Shown piece after piece: positions 54,280 to 62,534 of a stretch of 64,000 nt of DNA. Both the position numbers and the translations under genes were made by a program. Source of the DNA: Lujinxingia vulgaris. GTDB taxonomy: Bacteria; Myxococcota_A; Bradymonadia; Bradymonadales; Bradymonadaceae. Each line of letters starts with the position of its first letter. Positions within the stretch are counted from its first letter, which is position 1. The notes beneath the pieces are model-generated. The model had not been told where the DNA came from. It did not search any database and saw nothing but the letters and a program-made list of their open reading frames with translations. The stretch covers positions 33,138-97,137 of the forward strand of contig NZ_VOSL01000048.1 in the NCBI RefSeq assembly GCF_007997005.1, read 5' to 3'.

Positions 54280-55053
54280 GTGGACTGGCAAGAGCGCTAC
54301 TTCAAAGGCAAAAAAGTCTGGGTCAAGGTCGACCACCTGGGTGACCCCATCGTGGAGTCGGGGCGCGTGGAGATGCGCTACCAGAACAGCGAGGACGCCA
54401 AGATCTACCGCGCCTCCCCGGGCAACGTCTCCGCCCAGTCGGCCGAGCTCGTCGATGCCACCCGCGACTTCGAAGACAAACTCGCCGGCAAAAAGCCCGC
54501 CTCAAAGTCGAAGTCCTCGTCGAAGTCCTCCCGGTCGGGAACAAAAGCGGCCCCGGGCTCCATTACATCGCTCGAAGCGCCCGAGCGCTGGGGTCCGCGC
54601 CACGAATCGACGTCGGTGCCCGACACCATCGCCGCGCTGGAGTGGCCCGCGGAGGGCGTCGTGGAGATCTACACCGACGGCGCCTGCTCCGGGAACCCCG
54701 GCCCCTGCGGCTACGGTGTGGTGATTCGCGATGGCAAAAGCTACCGCGAGATCGGCCAGTACCTGGGCCAGGGCACCAACAACATCGGTGAGCTTATGGG
54801 CATCAAAACCGCGCTGGAGGCCGTCGAGGACCGAAGCCGCCCCGTACATCTTTACACCGACAGCACCTACTGCATCGGCGTGCTCACAAAGGGCTGGAAG
54901 GCCAAGGCCAACCGCGAGCTTATTCTGGAGATCCGCGAGCTGGTTTCGAAGTTCCCCGACCTGACCTTCCACAAGGTCAAAGGCCACTCCGACCACCCGC
55001 TCAACGACCGCGCCGACTTTATGGCGACCTCCTCGCTCGACGACGCCCGCTGA
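54280..55053 (+). CDS. rnhA: Ribonuclease HI with a distinct N-terminal domain and Lys/Ser linker
   Basis: GTG 54280 (257 residues) has GAGG at a spacing of 6 nt; earlier in-frame starts encode an Arg/Pro-rich stretch and are rejected. The C-terminal half is RNase HI: YTDGACSGNPGPCGYG (Asp133), NIGELMG (Glu171), YTDSTY (Asp194), GH at residue 236 and NDRAD (Asp246), the complete DEDD set plus the helper His. It cleaves RNA in RNA-DNA hybrids. Residues 1-60 (FKGKKVWVKVDHLGDPIVE...) form a small basic domain unlike the usual hybrid-binding domain, followed by a Lys/Ser-rich linker (about 68-92). It stands 46 nt before the second MoxR gene. Confidence 0.92.
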   Translation: MDWQERYFKGKKVWVKVDHLGDPIVESGRVEMRYQNSEDAKIYRASPGNVSAQSAELVDATRDFEDKLAGKKPASKSKSSSKSSRSGTKAAPGSITSLEAPERWGPRHESTSVPDTIAALEWPAEGVVEIYTDGACSGNPGPCGYGVVIRDGKSYREIGQYLGQGTNNIGELMGIKTALEAVEDRSRPVHLYTDSTYCIGVLTKGWKAKANRELILEIRELVSKFPDLTFHKVKGHSDHPLNDRADFMATSSLDDAR

Positions 55054-55099
55054 GCCCCCGAGTCCGGCTTTTCAGACTTCGCCTCAACCTGAACCTGCG

Positions 55100-56143
55100 A
55101 TGGATGATCGACGTATGACCACCCCCGATGAGACGCCTCAGAATGTGAGCGCCGCAGACGCCAACGCCGCTTTAGAAGAGCGCGTGGCCGACGCCAGCCA
55201 GTTTGTCAGCCGCATCCGCGCCTCCCTGGCGCCCATCGTCATCGGTCAGACCATGATGGTCGACCGCCTGCTCATTGGACTGCTGACCGGCGGCCATGTG
55301 CTGCTTGAAGGGGTGCCGGGCCTGGCCAAGACGCTCACCGTCAAGAGCCTGGCCGAGAGCATTCACTGCCAGTTTGCGCGCATCCAGTTCACCCCGGATC
55401 TTCTGCCGGCCGATCTGATCGGCACGATGATCTTCGATCAGGCCTCCCGCGACTTCGTGCCGCGTAAGGGTCCGGTCTTCACCAACATTTTGCTCGCGGA
55501 CGAGATCAACCGCGCCCCCGCCAAGGTGCAATCCGCCCTGCTCGAAGCGATGCAGGAGCGCCAGGTCACCATCGGCGACGCCACCTACAAGCTCGACCGC
55601 CCCTTTCTGGTGCTCGCCACGCAGAACCCCATCGAGCAGGAGGGCACCTACCCTCTTCCCGAGGCCCAGGTCGACCGCTTCATGCTCATGATCAAGGTCG
55701 GCTACCCCACCCGCTCCGAGGAGCGCCAGATCATGGATCTGGTCACCGAAAGCGCCGAGATGCCCACCCCACAGCCGGTGGTCACCCCGCAGGAGGTCCT
55801 CGACGCCCAGCAGCTCGTGCGCCAGATCTACATCGACGACAAGCTCAAGGATTATATCGTCGACATCATCTACGCCACGCGCACCCCGGAGCAGTACAAG
55901 CTGCGCTCGCTAGCCGACTTTATCGACTACGGCGCAAGCCCCCGCGCCACGATCTACTTGAACCTCGCCAGCCGCGCGCACGCCTTTTTGGAGGGTCGCG
56001 CCTACGTGACCCCCGAGGACATCAAGGCAGTGGCCTACGACGTTTTGCGCCACCGCGTCGTGCTCACCTATGAGGCCGAGGCCGAGGAGTACACCCCCGA
56101 GCGCGTGCTCACCACGATCCTGGAGACCATCGACGTCCCCTGA
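55100..56143 (+). CDS. MoxR-family AAA+ ATPase (locus 2)
   Basis: The protein has 347 residues (ATG 55100; ATG 55115 is also possible). Walker A is GVPGLAKT (residues 71-78), Walker B ILLADEINRAPAK, then ATQNPIEQEGTYPLPEAQVDRF and the lid motif YGASPRATIYL. It is the classical MoxR of bat operons, distinct from the locus 1 copy (GLGKT versus GLAKT). The DUF58 gene follows 60 nt later. Confidence 0.94.
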   Translation: MDDRRMTTPDETPQNVSAADANAALEERVADASQFVSRIRASLAPIVIGQTMMVDRLLIGLLTGGHVLLEGVPGLAKTLTVKSLAESIHCQFARIQFTPDLLPADLIGTMIFDQASRDFVPRKGPVFTNILLADEINRAPAKVQSALLEAMQERQVTIGDATYKLDRPFLVLATQNPIEQEGTYPLPEAQVDRFMLMIKVGYPTRSEERQIMDLVTESAEMPTPQPVVTPQEVLDAQQLVRQIYIDDKLKDYIVDIIYATRTPEQYKLRSLADFIDYGASPRATIYLNLASRAHAFLEGRAYVTPEDIKAVAYDVLRHRVVLTYEAEAEEYTPERVLTTILETIDVP

Positions 56144-56203
56144 TCCCGAGCCTTGACGCGAACTCACCCTCGCCCCCTCCCCTCGAAGGACGCCCCCAAA
56201 ACC

Positions 56204-57079
56204 ATGCTCCCCGGTGAACTTTTTAAAGCGGTACGCCACCTGGAGATCGTCGCGCGCCGCGCGGTCAACGATCACCTGGCCGGCCAGTACCACAGCGTCT
56301 TTAAAGGGCGCGGCATGGACTTTCTGGACGTGCGCGCCTACCAGCCCGGCGACGACATCCGGGTGATCGACTGGAACGTCAGCGCGCGCACAAGCGAGTT
56401 GCACGTCAAACAGTTCACCGAAGAGCGCGAGCTCACCGTCTTTTTGCTCGTCGACGCCTCGGCCTCCCAGTCCTTCGGCACCCGCCATCGCCGCAAGCAA
56501 GAGACCGCCGCCGAGCTCGCCGCCCTCATCGCGTTTAGCGCCATTGCCAACAACGACCGCGTGGGGCTGATCATCTTCACCGACGAGGTCGAGGTCTTCT
56601 TGCCGCCGCGCAAAGGCAAAAAACACGTGCTGCGCGTCATCAAAGAGATCCTCGAGCCGCGGGTCGAGCGGCGCAAAACCTCGATCACCACCGCGCTCGA
56701 ATACCTCACCCGCATCAGCCGCAAGCGCAGCATCTCCTTTCTGATCAGCGACTTTCTGGACGCCGACTACGAGCGCAGCCTCAAGATCGCCAACCGCCGC
56801 CACGAGCTCATCCCGCTGGTGGTCGTCGACCCGATGGAGCGTCGCATCCCCGAGATGGGTCTGGTGCATTTTGAAGATCCCGAGACGGGGCAAATCATCC
56901 CGGTCGACACCTCCTCGTCGGCGGTGCGGGAGGGTTTTGCCGCGCATATGGCGCGGGTGCGCCGCGACCAGCAGCGCATCTTCAACAAGCTGCGCATCGA
57001 CAGCGTCACCATTGATACCGAAGGCAACCACATCGATCCCCTGGTGCGTTATTTCAAGCAGCGCGCGAGGCGACCATGA
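56204..57079 (+). CDS. DUF58 protein (locus 2)
   Basis: ATG 56204 (291 residues) is preferred; the TTG at 56153 adds a Pro-rich stretch. The signature FKGRGMDFLDVRAYQPGDDIRVIDWNVSART is followed by a vWA-like domain with FLLVDASASQSFG. It works with the preceding MoxR. Its stop overlaps the next start as ATGA. Confidence 0.92.
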   Translation: MLPGELFKAVRHLEIVARRAVNDHLAGQYHSVFKGRGMDFLDVRAYQPGDDIRVIDWNVSARTSELHVKQFTEERELTVFLLVDASASQSFGTRHRRKQETAAELAALIAFSAIANNDRVGLIIFTDEVEVFLPPRKGKKHVLRVIKEILEPRVERRKTSITTALEYLTRISRKRSISFLISDFLDADYERSLKIANRRHELIPLVVVDPMERRIPEMGLVHFEDPETGQIIPVDTSSSAVREGFAAHMARVRRDQQRIFNKLRIDSVTIDTEGNHIDPLVRYFKQRARRP

Positions 57080-58224
57080 TCTTTTGTCCACCAGAACACC
57101 CTCGACGCGCGCTGCAGATAAGCGCGCTAACGCTGCTGCTCCTCGCGCCAGCACCGCTGCTCTACGCCCAGGATGGCCCGGCGCGTGCCGACGCCACGGA
57201 GCCGCCTGCGGCTGCCGCGAGCGAAGGTGTCGATGAGAACGACAGCGCACGCGCGACCCTGGAAGGCCATGAGCTGGTCGTGCCCGACGGACTGAAGGTC
57301 GGCGACACCGTGAGCGTAAGCGTCACCGTCCGACACGCCGCCGACCAGCGCCTGACCATCGTCCCGCTCCCGGAGGGCTCGCGCTGGGAGCGCGTCGCGC
57401 TCGAGAGTGACACGCGGGATGAGGGCGACCAGAAGATCACCACCTTCGCGCTGGAGTTCGCCGTCTTTCGACCCGGCCCCACCCGATCGCCGGAGGTGAT
57501 CATTCGGGCGTTGGGCAGCGATGGCGAGCCGGTGGAGCTGACGGTGCCCCGCACCCCGGTGCGTGTCGCGCCGATCAGCCAGGCCGACGCCGGGCTCCTG
57601 AGCGCGCGCGGCGCGCGCGCCCTGCTCGTCTCCGACGCCACGCCCTACCTGATCGCCGGCGGCGCGCTCGGACTTTTAGCGCTGGGCGCAGCCGGCGCGC
57701 TGCTCGCGCGCCGACGCCGTCGCGACGAACCCGACGAGGCCCCACGCAAGCCCCCGGCCGAAGAAGCCCTGCAAAAGCTCGAGTTTCTCGCCAGCTCCTC
57801 GCTGCTCGACGATGGCGAGGTGATGGCCTTCTATGTCCGCCTCTCCGAGACCTTGAGGACCTACCTGGGGCGACGCTGGGGCTTCCCGGGCACCGAGCTC
57901 ACCACCACCGAGATCGTTGCGCGCCTCAAGGATCGCGCCACGCTCCCGGCGGACTTAAGCGTGGGCGATCTCAGCCGCTGGCTGCGGGCCTGCGACCGCG
58001 TCAAATTCGCCGGCCACACCCCCGCGCCCGCCGAGGCGCGCCAGCACCTTCAGTCGGCCTTCCACATCGTTGAGCGCACTCGCCAGCGCCCCGAGCAAGC
58101 GAGCACGGCTGACGAGGGCGAACCACAACCCCCTGAAAATAAAGCCATTTCAGGCACTAAACCCGACGCGCGGGCCTCAGAGCCTGCCGAGAGCCCGGAC
58201 ACTGGCGAGGAGGCGACGCGATGA
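57076..58224 (+). CDS. BatD/DUF4381-like membrane protein
   Basis: The 382-residue protein has a signal peptide (to about LLYAQ) and a periplasmic beta domain (about residues 55-170) similar in style to BatD repeats. One transmembrane helix (about 190-212) with a basic stop (RRRRR) follows. The cytoplasmic domain is alpha-helical with FYVRLSETLRTYLGRRWGFPGTELTTTEIVARL, the typical DUF4381-like block of bat operons. The tail is acidic low complexity. It is overlapped by ATGA junctions on both sides (DUF58 upstream, batA downstream). Confidence 0.75.
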   Translation: MIFCPPEHPRRALQISALTLLLLAPAPLLYAQDGPARADATEPPAAAASEGVDENDSARATLEGHELVVPDGLKVGDTVSVSVTVRHAADQRLTIVPLPEGSRWERVALESDTRDEGDQKITTFALEFAVFRPGPTRSPEVIIRALGSDGEPVELTVPRTPVRVAPISQADAGLLSARGARALLVSDATPYLIAGGALGLLALGAAGALLARRRRRDEPDEAPRKPPAEEALQKLEFLASSSLLDDGEVMAFYVRLSETLRTYLGRRWGFPGTELTTTEIVARLKDRATLPADLSVGDLSRWLRACDRVKFAGHTPAPAEARQHLQSAFHIVERTRQRPEQASTADEGEPQPPENKAISGTKPDARASEPAESPDTGEEATR

Positions 58225-59294
58225 TGAGCTCCCCGCTGCTGATCGCCACCTTTGCGTTTGCCCACCCCTGGGTGCTGGGCCTCTTGATCCTCATCCCGCT
58301 GCTGGCGGTGATGATGCTCACCCCGCGCATTCGCGCGCGCCGTCAGCCTTCCTTTCTTTTCTCGGCCACCGGCAGGTTGGCGCAGCGCTCGCGCGGCCCC
58401 CGCGTGGTGCTCGACCCGCTGATCGACCTGGCCCTCCTGCTCGCGCTGGCGGCGATGATCGTGGCGATCGCGCGCCCCCAGACCTCTGAGCCCCTCCCCA
58501 CGGAGGTGGAGGGCATCGACATCTTTGTGGCTTTGGATATGAGCGGCTCGATGCGCGCCATTGACCTCGACCCGGCCCAGGCCCGCGCGCTGGAGGCCCG
58601 CGGCCAGCGCCCGCCCACCCGTTTTGAAGACGCCGTGCGCACCCTGCGCGAGTTCATCGCCACGCGCCCCAACGACCGCATCGGCGTCGTGCTCTTTGCC
58701 CGCGACGCCTACCTGCACTTCCCGCTGACCCTCGACCACGAGCTCCTCGACGAGAGCCTGGCCAGCCTGCAGCTCGGCGACATCGACGACTCCGGCACCG
58801 CCATCGGAAACGCCCTGGGGCGCGCGGTGGCCGGGCTGGTGGAGAGCGAGGCCGAGTCCAAACTCATCATCCTCATCACCGATGGCGATCGCCGCGGCGG
58901 CAACATCTCGCCAGTGCAGGCCGCCGAGATGGCCCGCGACATCGACGCGGTCGTCTACCCCATCCTGGTGGGGCGAGAGGGCAAGGCGCTTATTGCGGCC
59001 GGCCGCGACATCTTCAGCGGGCGCATCGCCTATCAGACCAGCGAGTTCCCCATTAACCCCGAGTTGATGCAGGAGATCGCCACCGTCACCGGCGGCCAGT
59101 ACTTCCGCGCCTTCGACGCGCGCTCGATGCGCGAGGATCTGCACGAGATCATCGACGCCTACGACCGCACCGAGCTCGAAGACGTCAAGAGCGTGCGCTA
59201 CCGCGAGCATTACCACAGCTGGGCGCTCGCGGCGCTTTTGCTGCTGGCCTTTCACTTCTTCGCGCGGCACACGCTGTGTCGGACCTTTCCTTAA
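58221..59294 (+). CDS. batA: BatA, membrane vWA protein
   Basis: The protein has 357 residues: two N-terminal helices (about 15-33 and 65-84), then a vWA domain with MIDAS DMSGSM (Asp106) and a later ITDGD, and one C-terminal helix (WALAALLLLAFHFFA). This is the BatA/BatB fold, here with the cytoplasmic motif RARRQPSFLFSATGRLA between helices. Bat proteins of Bacteroides and Leptospira are tied to aerotolerance or stress, but the mechanism is not settled. It follows batD-like by ATGA overlap and precedes the BatB-BatC fusion by 12 nt. Confidence 0.88.
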   Translation: MMSSPLLIATFAFAHPWVLGLLILIPLLAVMMLTPRIRARRQPSFLFSATGRLAQRSRGPRVVLDPLIDLALLLALAAMIVAIARPQTSEPLPTEVEGIDIFVALDMSGSMRAIDLDPAQARALEARGQRPPTRFEDAVRTLREFIATRPNDRIGVVLFARDAYLHFPLTLDHELLDESLASLQLGDIDDSGTAIGNALGRAVAGLVESEAESKLIILITDGDRRGGNISPVQAAEMARDIDAVVYPILVGREGKALIAAGRDIFSGRIAYQTSEFPINPELMQEIATVTGGQYFRAFDARSMREDLHEIIDAYDRTELEDVKSVRYREHYHSWALAALLLLAFHFFARHTLCRTFP

Positions 59295-59306
59295 GAAGAG
59301 GCGCCG

Positions 59307-62300
59307 ATGGTGTTCGCAAAGACCGACAACCTCTACTGGCTGGCCCTGCTGATTCCCCTGGCGGTGGCCTGGATAAGCTACGAAGTCTGGCGCCGCGGGG
59401 TGCTGCGCCGCCTGGGCGACCTCCCGCTGATCGAGGCGATGACCGCCTCCTTCAACCCCACCCGCAAGCTCGTCGCCCGCGTCTGCCAGCTCGCTGCGCT
59501 GGCGCTCTTGACCATCGCCCTGGCCCAGCCGCAATGGGGCATCAGCGACGCTCCCTCCTCCCGCGAGGGCCTCGATGTGGTCTTCGCCATGGACCTCTCC
59601 CGCTCCATGCTCGCCGAGGACGTCGCGCCCAACCGCCTGGAGGCCGCCAACCGCGAGATTCAGACCTTTATGACGCGCCTGGCAGGCGACCGTGTGGGCC
59701 TTGTGATCTTCACCTCCCTCTCCTTTCCGCAGGCCCCGCTGACGACCGACTACGCGGCGATCAACTTCTTTTTGCGGCGCGTGCACCCCGAGCAGATCCC
59801 GGTCGGCGGCACCTCGCTGGGCGCGGCGCTGGTCGACGCCACCGAGCTGCTCACCGGCCGCGCCGACGATTCGGAGGACGAGGGCGCCATGGCCCGCTCC
59901 CCCAACCAGGTCATCGTGCTGATCACCGACGGCGAAGATCATGAGTCCGACCCGATGGTCGCCGCCCGGCGCGCCGCGGAGCTGGGCATCCGCGTGGTCA
60001 CCGTGGGCGTGGGCAGCACCGAAGGCGCGCGCGTGCCCGTCTTCGACCAGAACGGCAGCCGCCGGGGCTTTCTGCGCGATCGCGATGGCGAGTACGTCTT
60101 GAGCACCCTCGATGACGCCACGCTCAAGAAGATCGCGCAGACCACCGGCGGCACCTACATCCACTTTGACCGCCCCGGTGCAGTCTCCAACGCGCTGGTG
60201 GGCTTTCTGGACCAGCTGGAGCGCACGCAGTTCGAAGATCAACTTCGCGAGCGCTACATCGACCGCTTTATGATCTTTCTGATCCCCGCCTTTGTGCTCA
60301 CGCTGCTGTCGATCTTTCTGGGCCAGCGCGTCCTGCCGACCGTCGGTGGGAGCTCGCTCGGCGGGCGACTCAGCCGTCGCGTCCGCGCCATCCTGGGGCT
60401 CTCGCTCGTCGCATTGCTGCTCGGGAGCTCCGGCTGCGAGCCCCCGCCGCGCCCCGACGCCGCCATCGAAGAGGCCAACCAGCTCATCGACGAGGGAGAG
60501 TTCCAGCAGGCCCTCGACCTGATGGATCCCCTGGCCGCGACCTATGACGATCGCCCCGAGTTCCACTACAACCGCGGCCGCGCGCTCCTGGGCTTAGAGG
60601 ACTTCGAGGGTGCCCGCGAGGCCTTTGCCCGCGCGCTCACCGTGGATGACCCGGAGTTTCGCGCCGCGATCCTCTACAACCTCGGGCTTAGCCTGGCCGG
60701 TCTCGAAGACTGGCGCGAAGCCCACGACGCCTTCCGCCAGGGCCTCAAACTCTTTTCTACGGTCGAAGAGCCCGAAGATCCCGAGCTTGGCGAAGCGCTG
60801 CGTCATAACCTGGAAGTCGCGCTGCGCGCGCTCTACCCACCCTGCGCCACCTTCGAGGATGAGCTCGAGCCCAACAACGATCCGCAGAGCGCCCACGCCC
60901 TGGAAAAACCCACCCTCGACGATCTCACCCTCTGTGGCGAGAACATCGACCTCTTTAAGCTCGACGCCGTGCCCGGCACGCTGCTCGGGGTGAGCGCGAC
61001 CTTTAAGGAGGTGCGCGAGGAGCCCGATCCGGAGCGCGTCTTTCTGACCGAGCCGGGCGCGCTTCGCCTGAGCATCATCGCCCCCGACGGCCAGACGGTG
61101 CTCGCCATCGACGAGGGCCTCGACGACGACGAAGATGCCCTGCGCGGTCAGAACGCCCGCGGCGAAGTGACGCGCGCCATCGACGAGATCGTGCTCAGCC
61201 AGCAACTTCTGGGCGGCCCCAACCCCGCGCCGGTTTTCATCGCCGTAGAGACCGACCCGGGCCTGGAGTTCGCCTACGCGCTCGACGTGCACTTTGTGCC
61301 CCCCTGCGAGGCGCTCGAAGACGCCTACGAACCTAATGGCTCGGCCAATACCGCCGCCGCGCTGGAGGGCAACGAACACAAACTCCACATCTGCAAGGGC
61401 GATGAAGACTGGTTCACGTTTAAGCCCGAGGGTGCCGAGACCCTCTTTGTGGATCTTCAACCGCAGCCCGACCTCGAATCCGAGGAGCCGCCGCAGCTGC
61501 GCATGGAGGTTCGCGACGCAGCCTCTGGCGAGCTCCTGGCGCGGGGGCTTGCTGCCGGAAATCGGCTCAGCGCGGGTATCCCTGAGCTTGGCGAGGTGGA
61601 GGAGGTCCGCGTCAGCGTCACGCCGGTCGACGACGCCCAGCAGGGCCCGTACACCCTTAAATTCTACCCCTTTGCGGCCTGCCCCTCGGGCAACGACGCG
61701 CACTGGCCCAACAACGGGCCCGATGAGCCCGCGACCTTGAGCGAGGAGCAGCAGGAGGTGCGCTACGCCCGCATCTGCCCTGGCGAGGCCGACTTCTTCA
61801 GCGTGCCCGTCCCTGAAGAGGAGCCGTTGCAATGGGGCATCTCCAGCATCCCGCAAGAAGCCTGGCGCCCCGACGCCGATCCGGCCGCGGAGCTTCCTTA
61901 CGGCCCCTTCCCCGCCCACACCCTGTCCCACGTGGATCCGGTGATCGGCGAAGATCGCATGGTGGCCGAGCGCCCCGAGAGCACGCCCTCGCCAGCCGCG
62001 CCCACGCCAACCACGGCTGCGGCCGCAAACGCGCAGGACACCGCCGGCAACGAAGACGCTGCGCCCGAGCTCAGCGCGATCACGCTGGATCAGGGGCTCA
62101 GCATCGGAGACCTCGACGACGAGCGCGCCCTCCTGAAGATCACTGGCGAGCCGGGCTTCTACCACCTGCAGAGCCTCAATGGGGGCGGATCCGGCGGCTC
62201 CAACTCCCAGGACCAGCAGGAACAGCAGCAAGACCAGCAACAAAATCAGGAGGATCAGGACGACCCGCAGGAGCGCGGTGATTCTCAGCACGAGGAGCCG

Positions 62301-62534
62301 CAAGATCCGCAGGATGGCGAGCAGCAACAGGACGAGAGCGAGGCTCCGCAGGATGAGGAGCAAGCCTCCGAAGAGCCTCAGGAGGCCCAGGCTCAGCCCT
62401 CAGAGGAGCCCACCGACGAGGAGAAACAAGAGCTCATGGAGATCCTGCGCGCGCTCGAAGAGAGCGACGACAACTTCCAGCTCAAGAAAGCACTCGAAGA
62501 CGTGCCTCGCCGCCACATCGAGAGGGATTGGTGA
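59307..62534 (+). CDS. BatB-BatC fusion with PPC-like domains and Gln/Glu-rich tail
   Basis: The protein has 1075 residues. The first 350 are BatB: helices at about 8-25 and 60-75, vWA MIDAS DLSRSM (Asp96), and a third helix (FMIFLIPAFVLTLLSIFL). A hydrophobic stretch then ends in LLLGSSGC (Cys377), exactly a lipobox, which marks the start of a former BatC lipoprotein. TPR repeats follow (about 385-500, FHYNRGRALLGLEDFEGAREAFARAL). Three PPC-like domains come next, each starting with an EPN or WPNN motif (CATFEDELEPNND, CEALEDAYEPNGS, CPSGNDAHWPNNG). A Gln/Glu-rich region and the BatC-type end RRHIERDW finish it. BatB and BatC are usually separate genes. Confidence 0.82.
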   Translation: MVFAKTDNLYWLALLIPLAVAWISYEVWRRGVLRRLGDLPLIEAMTASFNPTRKLVARVCQLAALALLTIALAQPQWGISDAPSSREGLDVVFAMDLSRSMLAEDVAPNRLEAANREIQTFMTRLAGDRVGLVIFTSLSFPQAPLTTDYAAINFFLRRVHPEQIPVGGTSLGAALVDATELLTGRADDSEDEGAMARSPNQVIVLITDGEDHESDPMVAARRAAELGIRVVTVGVGSTEGARVPVFDQNGSRRGFLRDRDGEYVLSTLDDATLKKIAQTTGGTYIHFDRPGAVSNALVGFLDQLERTQFEDQLRERYIDRFMIFLIPAFVLTLLSIFLGQRVLPTVGGSSLGGRLSRRVRAILGLSLVALLLGSSGCEPPPRPDAAIEEANQLIDEGEFQQALDLMDPLAATYDDRPEFHYNRGRALLGLEDFEGAREAFARALTVDDPEFRAAILYNLGLSLAGLEDWREAHDAFRQGLKLFSTVEEPEDPELGEALRHNLEVALRALYPPCATFEDELEPNNDPQSAHALEKPTLDDLTLCGENIDLFKLDAVPGTLLGVSATFKEVREEPDPERVFLTEPGALRLSIIAPDGQTVLAIDEGLDDDEDALRGQNARGEVTRAIDEIVLSQQLLGGPNPAPVFIAVETDPGLEFAYALDVHFVPPCEALEDAYEPNGSANTAAALEGNEHKLHICKGDEDWFTFKPEGAETLFVDLQPQPDLESEEPPQLRMEVRDAASGELLARGLAAGNRLSAGIPELGEVEEVRVSVTPVDDAQQGPYTLKFYPFAACPSGNDAHWPNNGPDEPATLSEEQQEVRYARICPGEADFFSVPVPEEEPLQWGISSIPQEAWRPDADPAAELPYGPFPAHTLSHVDPVIGEDRMVAERPESTPSPAAPTPTTAAAANAQDTAGNEDAAPELSAITLDQGLSIGDLDDERALLKITGEPGFYHLQSLNGGGSGGSNSQDQQEQQQDQQQNQEDQDDPQERGDSQHEEPQDPQDGEQQQDESEAPQDEEQASEEPQEAQAQPSEEPTDEEKQELMEILRALEESDDNFQLKKALEDVPRRHIERDW

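Noticed and set aside
53828..54724. A 298-codon plus-strand frame across the repeat array
   Set aside because: It runs through the repeats and out of frame with rnhA. Its composition is Arg/Pro/Ser-rich and there is no RBS.
58050..60566. An 838-codon open frame antisense to batA and the BatB-BatC gene
   Set aside because: Both sense genes have intact vWA motifs. The antisense product is Gly/Val/Asp-rich with no domain.
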